From the NCBI GenBank assembly GCA_030278955.1, contig JAOANR010000012.1, positions 248,001-312,000 on the forward strand: DNA of 64,000 nt, given 5' to 3'. The notes below the pieces were generated by a model that saw only the letters and a list, made by a program, of their open reading frames with translations, was not told the origin of the DNA and searched no databases. Within the stretch, counting starts at the first letter, position 1. Each line of letters starts with the position of its first letter. Shown piece after piece: positions 10,526 to 23,469 of this stretch. Made by a program: the position numbers and the translations under genes. This DNA comes from Hygrophila difformis (taxonomy: Eukaryota; Streptophyta; Magnoliopsida; Lamiales; Acanthaceae).

Positions 10526-10544
10526 TTTCCACCCTATTTGCTTT

Positions 10545-11543
10545 CATATGTTTTGGTTGAGTCTTGTTTATGTATGTGTAAATGAGTTTGGTATATATTT
10601 TTAGATTTATTTGTTTCGTAATATTTTTGATGTTGTAGATAGTGTAGATCTTTTATTATTATTATTTTTTTTTTGTGAATATGTTAGATGCTTTGTGTGA
10701 ATCTTTGGGTAGTAGACAGATTTAGGGCTTAGGTTTAGATCTACAAAAGTTCTCTTAATAAAGTTAGATGTTAGAAATATTCTTTTGAGTAAATGAGTGT
10801 GTTGAAGATTTGTTGTTCATTGCGTGAAGTATGGAATTGTTTTTTTTTTGAAAGTTGGGTTTTGAGATTTTTGAATGTAGATGATGATTGAGTGTGCTAG
10901 TGTGGTTGTTTTGATTATTTGGTTAGTTTGTGATTAAATTGATGATTTGAGCATTGGTTATTTTTGACAAATCCATTAGGTGTTCTTGATGTAGGATTTT
11001 TGAATAAATTGAGGTTTTGAGAAAGATGTTGGTTTTGATGAAATTGGACTATTGAGATGATTAGAAAATAAAATGTATAAATGATTATTTGTGGGATTGG
11101 TGTTTGGTGGTATTTTTGGACTCTTGATATGGTTGGATTATTTGTGAGAATGCTCATGAGGTGTGTGCAAATTCTTTGATTGTTTGTGATTTTTGGTCAT
11201 TTGGATTGTTAGAAATGGAATGATTTTTGGTGTTGATTTGATTTTTGGAATGAATAACTTGGTTTAACTTTGGGTGTTGAGAGTGAAGAAAAAGTGATTT
11301 TGACTTGAGTGGGCAACTTCACTTGCATTAATGTAGGGAAAAAGGCCCTGGGCTTCCACCGATGTGGCTGCCCCTTCTTTGTGGTGCTGCTATTTCAGTA
11401 TGAAAGTGGGACTCCATGATACTATTTCATTCATAACTTTCTCATCTTTTATTGCTTTTTCATAAACCCTAATATGCAATGGAGCAATTTTTCCTCTTTC
11501 TTTCCCCATGGAGTATTAAAATTTTGGCTGGATAATGCCTCAG
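10545..11543. other. T-rich stretch upstream of the phosphoglucomutase exons
   Basis: No exon is recognised. The composition is T-rich on the plus strand, as in plant introns. It leads into an acceptor 'cag' just before the first phosphoglucomutase exon, so at least its right part was probably an intron of that gene. Confidence 0.35.
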
Positions 11544-14117
<2,574 letters not shown>

Positions 14118-14225
14118 CTTCTTTTTTTTTTTTTCCAAATATGTAGCGTCACTACGGTTTTGCTTCTGTGCTTATTTCTTAATCCTCCTCAGTTTTTTTT
14201 TTTCTTACGCAATTGTTGGCTTCAG

Positions 14226-14945
14226 ACACGACTTGTGATTGCACAAAGAATAGTAAATATGATCCACCAACTTTCTCCAAAGATTCGGAGTCTTGGAAAA
14301 TTGGCTTTGGGTTCCTTGAACAGCATTAGATCATACGTGGTACCAACAGTAGGTGCACCAGATGGGCAGGAAATGGATGCTTACTCTATGCTACTAAATG
14401 TGAATCGGGCAATCTATATCAATGGCCAGATCGATGACGTCATCGCCCAGCTCCATTATCTGGAGTGGAAGAACAAGTCCCGTCCCATAAAAATGTATAT
14501 CAATTCTCTTGGAGGATCGGTCTTTGCAGGTAGGCATTCCTGCCCAAAATGTTGGAACTAGTTTTTTGCTATTGGTAGATGTATAGAAAAAATTAAGTTT
14601 TTAACTATAAGTTTTTTCACCTTTTGTTGTTCTTAGGGTTCGGGATCTATGACATCATGAAAAGCATCACGGCACCGATAAACACTATATGCTTCAATGG
14701 CTTCAGTCCTGTTGGCTCCAGGTACAAGAGGTATGAGGCAGTCTTTTGCTAACTCCACAATTATGATACATAGGTCATCATGAGGGCAAACTGGCACAAC
14801 ATCTGTCTTGTCCGGTATGAGGCTACATTGAATGAAATATTGTCAAAGAGCACAGGACAATCTTGGCTGTGATTAAAAAGTGCACGGCCAAGGACTATTT
14901 TATGACAACGGAAGAGGCCATAGCCTTTGGCTGTGGAGGACATAG
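14226..14945 (+). pseudogene. Clp protease subunit (ClpP/ClpR family) fragment, left arm and loop
   Basis: Clp subunits form the proteolytic core of plastid or mitochondrial Clp. Exon 14226-14529 encodes [13 protein letters not shown], then [19 protein letters not shown] and [16 protein letters not shown], which is the ClpP fold with its substrate-loop GGSV. Exon 14637-14721 encodes FGIYDIMKSITAPINTIC and then FNGFSPVGSR. Where catalytic ClpP has Ser in a G-x-A-S-M context this copy reads FSPVG, so it may descend from a non-catalytic ClpR-like member. From about 14820 into the loop, NEILSKSTGQ and FMTTEEAIAFG correspond to the C-terminal helix region. The middle, including the catalytic His region, is missing. 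Twelve bases are deleted near 14437 compared with the right arm (loss of DMAH), and there are stops near 14870. The exact Clp paralogue is uncertain. Confidence 0.75.
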
Positions 14946-15660
14946 CCTTGGCCGTGCACTTTTTAATCACAGCCAGGGGTTGTCCTGTGCTCTTTGACAA
15001 TATTTCATTCAATGTAGCCTCATACCGGAAAAGACAGTTGTGCCAAGTTTGCCCTCATGATGACCCATGTATCATAATTGTGGAGTTAGCAAAAAGACTG
15101 CCTCATACCTCTTGTACCTGCAGCCAACAGGACTGAAACCATTGAAGATGATTCTCCGATGCATATAGTGTTTATCGGTGCCGTGATGCTTTTCATGATG
15201 TCATAGATCCCAAACCCTAAGAACAACAAAAGGTGAAAAAACTTATAGTTAAAAACTTAATTTTTTCTATACATCTACCAATAGCAAAAAACTTGTTCAA
15301 ACATTTTGGGCAGGAATACCTACCTGCAAAGACCGATCCTCCAGGAGAATTGATATACATTTTTATGGGACGGGACTTGTTCTTCCACTCCAGATAGTGG
15401 AGCTGGGCGATGACGACATGGGCCATGTCGTCATCGATCTGGCCATTGATATAGATTGCCCGATTCACATTTAGTAGCATAGAGTAAGCATCCATTTCCC
15501 GCCCATCTGGTGCAACTGCTGTTGGTACCACGTATGATCTAAAGTTCTTCAAGGAGCCCAAAGCCAATTTTCCAAGACTCCGGATCTTTGGAGAAAGTTG
15601 GTGGATCATATTTACTGTTCTCTGTGCAATCACATGTCGTGTCCAAAGCCAACAATTGCG
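14946..15660 (-). pseudogene. Clp protease subunit fragment, right arm (inverted copy)
   Basis: This is the same fragment as the left arm, in opposite orientation. It retains [17 protein letters not shown] and the motif NSPGGSVFAG, where the left arm has lost DMAH and reads LGGSV. It is therefore the better preserved copy in that region. The exon/intron border 'gcag' then 'gtaggtatt' is kept near 15330. It has no start or complete C-terminus and would act only as the antisense half of the hairpin. Confidence 0.75.
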
Positions 15661-18491
15661 TAAGAAAAAAAAACTGAGGAGGATTAAGAAATAAGCACAA
15701 AAGCAAAACCATAGTGACGCTATATACTTGAAAAAAAAAAGAAGGCACACGAGATTGCAAAAGAAAACACGGATAAGCTCAGTGAGAGAACATGGAATGA
15801 TGGGAGTCTAACATTAGCCTATCACACATTCCATGTACACCCTTATGCACTCCTAAATGCAATTCCCAAAATTACACTTGCTAAGGCCTCATTTAGATGC
15901 CAGGCTTCTGCCCGGTCATTGTTATACTTTGAGTCTTATGTGAGAGGCAAGTCGGGAGATTTCAATCCTGCTTCTGAAAAGAGTGGCATCTTTGAGGATG
16001 AAGACATATCTTTTCTAATGGAAATATACAGTGGATTAGATGAGCCAGGTGGTTTATCTGGTTTGGCATCTCTTCGTAAATCAATAACATTACATGGCCA
16101 TCTCCTGATTAACAAGAAGTCAGGAAACTGGGCTGAAGTTTTGACTTCTTGTGAGCAGGCTCTGCAGATGGAGCCATCCTCTGTTCACAGACACTCTGAT
16201 GGGCATCAAATGTTCACATTGAGAGTGATGCTATCTAACTTCCGGATGTGGTGTTGTTTTATGCTAAAGGGCTTCACAGAGGACAAAAGAATCTTTTCCG
16301 GGCCCTGGCTGCTAACATTGTGGTTTGATTTTGGGAGTATTTATTACAGAAGCGACATGCAAACCAGTAAAGATATGAAGCATGTTCATGGGAATGTAGT
16401 AATTTCGCTTCTTAAAATTCCATGCATTTTTTCGGTTCATTTCTTGTTTTGAATTTCTCCCCTCATGCAGCTTCCCTAATTAAGAGTTCAATTTTCAATT
16501 CTCTCAGTTTTTTTTTTCTTCCATTTTTTTGGAATTTTCCCTCTCTTTTGCAGGTCATGAGCATCATGAGAGGTTGTTTGAAAGACTTGCCAACATATCA
16601 ATGGCTAATTGTGTTGCCTCAATTGGTTTCAAGAATTTGCCACCAGAATGAAGAAACTGTACGCTTGGTGAAGCATATCATCACTTCTGTTCTCCGTCTG
16701 TATCCACAGCAAGCTCTTTGGACCACGGCTGCAGTTACAAAATCTGCAGTTTCTTCAAGAAGGGAGGCTGCTTCCGAGATTATTCAAGCTGCTAAGAAGG
16801 GATCCAATCAAGGAGGTCCTAATTCTCTATTTGTACAATTTGCTGCCTTAGTGGATCATCTTATCAGGTTATGCTTCCATCCTGGCCAAACAATGGCAAA
16901 GACAATTAATATTTTAACGGAGTTTAGTGCTTTGAAGAGGATGATGCCTCTGAAAATTATTATGCCAACCCAGGAATCTCTTACTGTCAATCTACCTTTA
17001 TATGATGTGAATGTAGATGATTCTGGTGCATCTGATATATTTTCATATTCAGATCTTCCAACAATATCAGGCATAGCAGATGAGTCTGAGATTCTTTCAT
17101 CGCTTCAGAGGCCCAAAAAAGTAAGACTGATTGTGCTCTTCATCCTTTTTTTTCCCTCTCTCTATCAATGGCCTGTGCTGTGTGCATTACCATTTACGTT
17201 TAGGCATTTATTGCTAAGCTTCAGAATGATAAAATAAAAAATGTTACGAAGGAATTAATATTCCACATTCAATAAATAAATAAGTGTGGAATCAATTTAA
17301 GTAGTTGGATATGACTACATATCCTAGAATCTTAAGCTTTTGAGACCTATATACGGTCAAGCGTACTGTATTTTTGGCCACCAAATACTATAAATATAAA
17401 GAACTTGGTATTATGACGAGGAACCATGGATAGTAGGTAGCCTTTGTATTTACCTGCTCCCTTTGATGATAAAGGTTTTATGTGCCAAGGCATAGGACCA
17501 AAATATCGTGCTCGTATCTGGGGGGGTTTGTTCCCGTCTCCCATTGATAAAATGGAGGTTCACGTGCTAAGCCTTCATAAGAAATCCCAAGTAACTATAG
17601 CTAACTATTCCCCATCTGAATAAGTAAATATATTTTGCAGGATTATTTTTCCTCTTTGGAGTTTTATTAGCAATGATTCGTAGACTATTTGTACCTTCTC
17701 AATTTCTCTACAGCCACTTGTTCTCGAAATTGGATAGTTGTTTTCATGAATTTTTACTAGGAGGTATTCAAGTGTGTTTACATGAAGCCATGATCCTTTT
17801 ACCACCACCTCATCTTTTTTGGCAGGTCATTCTCATGGGTAGTGATGGATTCGAACGTCCATTTCTTTGCAAACCTAAAGACGACCTTAGGAAAGATACA
17901 CGAATGATGGAATTCAATGCAATGATAAATCGTTTACTGGAAAAATGCCCAGAAAGTCGTCGTAGGAAGCTCTACATTCGCACATTTGCTGTCATTCCAT
18001 TGACTGAAGATTGTGGAATGGTTGAGTGGGTGCCTCATACTCGTGGGCTCCGACATATTCACCAAGATATTTATGTAAGTTGTGGAAAGTTTGATAGACA
18101 GAAAACAAATCCTATCCTCTGATCAAGCGGATTTATGACCAATCCCAAGGTAAACTGCTGGAAGATGAAATGTTAAAGACAAAAATTCTGCCAATGTTCC
18201 TTCCAGCTTTCCATAAATGGTTTCTGAATACATTTTCGGAACCAGCTGCATGGTTTAGGGCTCGTGTTGCCTATGCCCATACTACTGCTGTGTGGTCTAT
18301 GGTTGGGCAAATTGTTGGCCTCGGGGATCGGCATGGTGAAAACATTCTGTTTGACTCCACCACAGGAGATTGTGTCCATGTTGATTTTAGTTGCTTGTTT
18401 GACAAAGGACTGCACCTGGAGAAGGCAGAGTTGGTCCCCTTTAGATTGACACAGGTAATTGGAAAGACAACCACTTTTGTCTTCTTACATA

Positions 18492-18756
18492 CTCCCTGTT
18501 TTTTTTTTTCCCTCTTGCCCCATTATTTGGCACTATTCACATTCACACTTTTACTTAAAATTTTATCATAGTTATAAAAGTTAAAATATAGTCATAGTTA
18601 TACAAGTTAAAATATAGTCAAATGAGATCTTGTTAGATTCATCTCGTCTTGTAGATTTTAAATATGGAACTCTTAGAATTTTTACTTATACCAAATATGA
18701 GTTACTGGACTGTGTGCTGAGTAGATCCGTAGCAAGAATAAAAAAAACGGAGAGAG
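18492..18756. mobile_element. Stowaway-type MITE in the ATR intron (first)
   Basis: The ends are ctccctgtttttttt on the left and aaaaacggagagag on the right, inverted to each other and flanked by TA on both sides (18490-18491 and 18757-18758). It is 265 bp, AT-rich and without coding capacity. Its interior (for example 'gagatcttgtt' and 'gattcatctc') matches the remnant at 59412-59600. Confidence 0.75.
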
Positions 18757-18919
18757 TATTTAAAATATTCTTAACCAACATGACAACTGAAGCCTAAACA
18801 GTAAAGATGATTTTTGCACTATTGAAACTCTTAGGACTTGGATTATAGCCAATTTTGGCATGTGTCCTGAGGATAGAGAAATACTTTTGGCCATTTTCAA
18901 CATCATTACTAAAATATTA

Positions 18920-19412
18920 CTCCCTCCGTCCCGCGAATTGTGGCTCGTTTCTTTTGGGCACGGTAATTTATGTGGTGGGGTGTGGTGAGGTTTAGTGGTT
19001 AAAGTGATGTGTGTATTTGTGTTTAAAATTTTAATGAATTTTGACTTTCTTTATTGTTTAACTTTGACAAAATACTATTGTAATGATTTAATTAGAGAAA
19101 AATATTCAAGTGTGGTCTTGTTAGAATCGTCTAGACGTCTAGATTTAGAATATATATTTTATATAATTTTTATTTGTACCAATTTTAAAATATGAAGAAT
19201 TAAAGAAATATAAGGGACTTTGTGTAGAAAAATAAAAGTGTATTGGGAGTTGTGCAGAATAGTAAAAGTGATTACTTTTAATGAGATTTAGAAACCATTA
19301 AGATTCTAATCATATTTATATTAATTAAATTTATCTAAAAAGGGAAAGTGGCCACAATTCGTGGGACAGCCCAAAGAGGAATACGAAGCCACAATTCGTG
19401 GGACGGAGGGAG
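18920..19412. mobile_element. Stowaway-type MITE in the ATR intron (second)
   Basis: It has perfect-looking inverted ends, ctccctccgtccc and gggacggagggag, with TA duplications (18918-18919 and 19413-19414). It is 493 bp. The subterminal 'gccacaattcgtggga' is present twice near the right end (about 19351 and 19389), suggesting a duplicated terminus. Confidence 0.88.
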
Positions 19413-19730
19413 TATTTTGGAAATACAGTATTTTAATTGCTTCCAGTGAGCAATGCCATCTTGTATTTTGCTTGTCTTTAATTTATAGCAGTCTAATGAG
19501 TGGATTTTTTTTGTTTGTTGTGTTGCTCTTTCTTGAATATGATTGATGGGCTAGGCATCACAGGATATGAGGGCACCTACCTCAGGGTTTGTGAGATCTT
19601 ACTTTCAATCCTAAGGGCACAGAAGGAGACACTCATGAGTGTCCTGGAGACATTTATCCATGATCCTCTTGTGGAGTGCACAAAATCTAACAAGGCGAGC
19701 GGTGTAGAAGTGCAAAATCCACATGCACAG

Positions 19731-20164
19731 GTTAGGTGTCTATTCAACTGTGACAAACTTCTGACGTATTTTTCCTTTAGAGATGACTAATTGGTGGTGG
19801 TGTAATGAACTGAGCATATATCCAATCTAACTCATGCAAGAGCTCAAATTTGAACCTCAATATTAATCAATTATGGGAACATGCTACATGCTTCTAGAGT
19901 TACAGAATCATTTAAGTTTTTGTTCCACTGTGTAAGGCTGCTATATGAACCACACAGTCATTAAGTTCAATCAAGATATCCAACTTTGATGTTCAATTAA
20001 TGTATCTCACTCTCGATTTAAATATGGTTTCTTAGAAATTATTTTAGCTCTCCCTATTAAAGCTTCTTGTTCCTCATGCAAGGCCCTACATAAGAAAATA
20101 TTAATGCAGAGGAGATTGATTAACTTGTTGAATTAGTAATGTGGCCTGTGTTTTCGTAATGTAA
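19731..20164. other. Intron-like or intergenic sequence after the last in-order ATR exon
   Basis: Nothing is recognised. It follows the donor-like gttagg at 19731 and would be the last ATR intron if the original order held. Confidence 0.35.
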
Positions 20165-20918
20165 GGCCATCTCCAGCAATAAACTTTATTTTCCAGTCAA
20201 CTCTATTTTATTTTCCAGTCCAGTTTACAGTTTTTCACTTTTCATCTCCAACAATCAACTCTAAATTTCCCTCTATTTAAGAATATTCCATTTTTATTCC
20301 TTTTTAATATTTATTTGATTTTTATCTATGAAATTAATACTCCCTTCGTCTGAGTAGAAGCACCATGTTTGACTTTTTGACACAATATTCTTATTTAATT
20401 AATTATTCAACATTGACTCAATATTCTTATAAGTATATATTTGAAAAAAATAATCGAGTTCGGTCTTATTAGATTTGTCTAATCGTATAATTTTATAATA
20501 TATATTTTTATAATTTTTAGTTATATGTATTTTGTGATATTAACAAAAAAAAAGTGCATTCGATTGTGTGCATGAATGAAACAGTGCATTTTAAGTAGGA
20601 CGGGGAGTATATTGTATATATATCTTGGTGCGTGTGAGTGGAAAACAAATAATGTGATCTTTATTCATATCTCTCACTTATCTAAAAAAATACACATTTA
20701 TATTTAGTATTACTAATTGTTAAAAAAAAATAAAAAAAAATAAAAAAAAATCAGAAAGATATTTGCCGTTACCTACAGTGCCCCGCTACAAACAGCGGGG
20801 CACTATTCACTTACCATCAAAATAGAGGCCCGTTTGCCGTTTCCAGTTTGTTATTGGAGGAATTTTGACTGTAAAGTGGAGTTTTACCCTATAATACCGT
20901 GCCCCATTGGAGTTGCTC
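20165..20918. mobile_element. Harbinger/Tourist-type MITE with a nested Stowaway
   Basis: The left end ggccatctccagcaat and the right end, read inverted, gagcaactccaatggg form imperfect TIRs. A 3-bp TAA is repeated at 20162-20164 and 20919-20921, the PIF/Harbinger target-site rule. There is no transposase. About 270 bp of its length is the nested element at 20340-20607. Confidence 0.72.
20340..20607. mobile_element. Stowaway-type MITE nested in the Harbinger MITE
   Basis: It begins ctcccttcgtctg, ends ggacggggag, and has TA on both sides (20338-20339 and 20608-20609). It is 268 bp and younger than its host MITE. Confidence 0.75.
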
Positions 20919-20962
20919 TAAGTATGTTAATGTGACGAGCACTATATTATAGCTATTTCTTG

Positions 20963-22007
20963 TTGTCAATCTTCCGGCAGCCCACCAACTCCCTCCCCAA
21001 TGAATGCCGGTGATTGTTTTGGTGACTCCGATGACTCCGCGAAAGAGTTTTTGGTCACTCTTCCGGCAGCCCCGGCACAATGACAAGTGTTTCGGCAATA
21101 TTAGGCTTCATCGTCGTCAAAATGAGTGCATCTTACACTTAATACTATGATACTCCATTACTTGATGTATAGGACTTTATTACTAGATGTGTAATACTGG
21201 AGCAAATGCAATCCATGTTATGCCCAGTCAAACATAATTTAGGCATGAATGGAACTGGGGCAAAGAGTATAAATGCTTGCATAAAGACTATAGAAAATCA
21301 AACATGGAAAACTTAGAGAATCCATTTATTTTCCAATTTGAAATTTCTACTGTAAATAAGGGAAATGTAATCGATTTCCTCCGTTTCTATCCACCAAACA
21401 TACAATCATCTAAAGGGAAAAAAAAGTAGTATATAACCTATCATTTAAGTAATTGCATTTCCAACAGAACTCCTTCGGCCACACCAATTTTAATACGGAG
21501 TTACAGACTATTCTTTAGACTCTAAAGCAAATTATCACATGTGCACAAATACATGTAAGACGGATCGATATTTGGAGGAATATGCTACAAGTCAAATTTA
21601 GCATTTGAAAAATTAGAATCATACAAATTGAAAATTTGTGGCGGGGGAGTACACCAGATAGTTAATTAAAAATGGGGATTCAAAGTTCCTTCTGACCACA
21701 CCAGTCATTTGTTTGGTAATTTGTCAAATAATATAGCATTAACAATATACAAATTTGCTGCAGTGTATCAACAAGGGCAATATCTGACCCTAAAATCTCC
21801 AAATTGTCACTGATGGTTGGTGTGACTGCACTCCAACTTCCGTGGTGGCAAACAATTTCTAACAGACTACAATTTATCATTTGATTGGAAGTGGATGGGC
21901 ACACTACATTTCAGGGGAAAAAATAATTTATGGAAACTTTTGAAAAATGCAAAAGTATTGAAATATGACTTGAGTATTTTAAACGATTATACAGGTCGAA
22001 GAAACTC
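20963..22007 (-). repeat. Left inverted arm of the ATR-3'-end palindrome
   Basis: On the minus strand this reads as the sequence following the ATR stop codon, about 830 bp ending at 'ctagtaataaa', then a downstream module of about 215 bp (20963-21180) ending 'ggaagattgacaa'. The same succession in direct orientation is found from 28209 across the Tekay insertion to 46102. The two outer modules (20963-21180 and 45889-46102) are therefore terminal inverted repeats of the whole 25-kb structure. Confidence 0.85.
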
Positions 22008-22175
22008 TTAAAACCAAGGCATCCACCATATATACATCTTCCCAAGATTTTTAAGAGAAACTGCTTCTGCAATCAGACGGCGTGCTTGTCCTTCTACAGT
22101 AAGGGGCAAGGATGGTGCTGCTCCCACACCAACGATCACAGCTTGCAGGTGTGCTTCTATGTTACTAATGGCTCG
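22008..22175 (-). pseudogene. ATR: ATR last exon (FATC domain), complete but inverted relative to the kinase exons
   Basis: The 55 codons plus stop read RAISNIEAHLQAVIVGVG, then LPLTVEGQARRLIAEAV, and end NLGKMYIWWMPWF. This is the FATC domain that closes every PIKK and is needed for kinase activity. It continues naturally from NPHAQ at 19730, but lies on the opposite strand, so it cannot be spliced to those exons. The sequence before the Arg codon (toward 22176) belongs to the middle of an array unit, so the rearrangement junction lies at or within a few bases of the exon start and the normal acceptor is gone. This is the only copy in the window with the first 12 codons. Confidence 0.88.
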
Positions 22176-22571
22176 TCTTACATGTATTTGTGCACATGTG
22201 ACAATTTGATGTGGAGTCTAAAGAATAGTCCGTAACTCTGTATTAAAACTGGTGTGGCCAAAGGAGTTCTGTTGGAAATGCAGTTACTTATTTGAATGAT
22301 AGGTTATATACGATTTTTTTTCTTTTTTCCCCTTTAGATGATTGTATGTTTGGTGGATAGAAACGGAGGAAATTGATTACATTTCCCTTATTTACAGTAG
22401 AAATTTCAAATTGGAAAATAAATGGATTCTCTAAGTTTTCCATGTTTGATTTTCTATATTCTTTATGCAAGCATTTATACTCTTTGCCCCAGTTCCATTT
22501 GCCTAAATTATGTTTGACTGGGCATAACATGGATTGCATTTGCTCCAGAATTACACATCTAGTAATAAATG

Positions 22572-22704
22572 TGTGATCGTTGGTGTGGGAGCAGCAGCAT
22601 CCTTACCCCTTACTGTAGAAGGACAAGCACGCCGTCTGATTGCAGAAGCAGTTTCTCTTAAAAATCTTGGGAAGATGTATATATGGTGGATGCCTTGGTT
22701 TTAA
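22572..22704 (+). pseudogene. Truncated ATR FATC exon, array copy 1
   Basis: It encodes VIVGVGAAASLPLTVEGQ through MPWF and a TAA stop. The first 12 codons of the exon are replaced by array sequence. There is no acceptor at the break. Confidence 0.85.
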
Positions 22705-23469
22705 GAGTTTCTTCGACCTGTATGATCGTTTAAAATACTCAAGTCATATTTCAATACTTTTGCATTTTTCAAAAGTTTCCATAAATTATTTTTTTCCCTG
22801 AAATGTAGTGTGCCCATTCACTTCCAATCGAATTATAAATTGTAGTCTGTTAGAAATTGTTTGCCACCAAGGAAGTTGGAGTGCAGTCACACCAACCATT
22901 AGTGACAATTTGGAGATTTTGGGGGTCAGGTATTGCCCTTGTTGATACACTACAGCAAATTTGTATATTGTTAATGCTATATTATTTGACAAATTACCAA
23001 ACAAATGACTGGTGTGGTCAAAAGGAACTTTGAATCCCCATTTTTAATTAACTATCTGGTGTGCTCCCCCCCTCCACAAATTTTCAATTTGTATGATTCT
23101 AATTTTTCAAATGCTAAATTTCAAGTATAGCGTATTCCTCCAAATATCGATCCATCTTACATGTATTTGTGCACATGTGACAATTTGCTGTGGAGTCTAA
23201 AGAATAGTCCGTAACTCCGTATTAAAACTGGTGTGGCCGAAGGAGTTCTGTTGGAAATGTAGTTACTTATATGAATGATAGGTTATATACTATTTTTTTC
23301 CCTTTAGATGATTGTATGTTTGGTGGATAGAAACGGAGGAAATTGATTACATTTCCCTTATTTACAGTAGAAATTTCAAATTGGAAAATAAATGGATTCT
23401 CTAAGTTTTCCATGTTGGATTTTCTATAGTCTTTATGCAAGCATTTATACTCTTTGCCCCAGTTCCATT

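Larger units (their letters stand above)
3836..10536. mobile_element. Non-autonomous hAT-like DNA transposon, split by a nested copia element
   Basis: The element begins 'taggggtggcaaaa' and ends 'tttttccaccccta'-like ('ttttccaccct' then 'a'), giving imperfect inverted ends of the TAGGG(G)TGG type. It is bracketed by a perfect 8-bp direct repeat, tttgcttt, at 3828-3835 and 10537-10544. An 8-bp TSD with such ends is the signature of the hAT superfamily. Both subterminal regions are packed with 'taccg'/'cggta' motifs, as expected for hAT transposase-binding arrays. Without the nested copia element (4841-10048) the hAT body is about 1.5 kb and has no transposase frame, so it must have been mobilised in trans. 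Confidence 0.8.
15800..19730 (+). pseudogene. ATR: ATR checkpoint kinase (PIKK family), broken 3' half: FAT remnants and kinase domain
   Basis: ATR is the nuclear PI3K-like protein kinase of the DNA replication-stress checkpoint. About 15830-16200 encodes FAT-domain sequence (ITLAKASFRCQASARS, then MEIYSGLDEPGGLSGLA, then CEQALQMEPSSV). Around 16205-16410, two further FAT pieces (NVHIES; LPDVVLFYAKG) are joined to it with a large deletion, a stop and frame changes. Exon 16554-17120 continues FAT and ends RPKK. Exon 17826-18454 is the kinase core: FLCKPKDDLRKD, the catalytic loop GLGDRHGENILFD, and HVDFSCLFDKG as the DFG-equivalent. Inside it a 5-bp tandem repeat, atcct twice at about 18107-18117, shifts the frame. 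Exon 19536-19730 runs to VEVQNPHAQ; the two bases before it are TG where AG is expected, so its acceptor looks lost. The terminal FATC exon is not found downstream in order but in the rearranged array from 21 kb. The N-terminal HEAT repeats are absent. It is a genomic fragment with introns and is non-functional as it stands. Confidence 0.9.

Noticed and set aside
14761..15136. Open frames across the hairpin loop on both strands
   Set aside because: They are products of the palindrome (the same sequence read twice) and mix Clp coding and antisense sequence.
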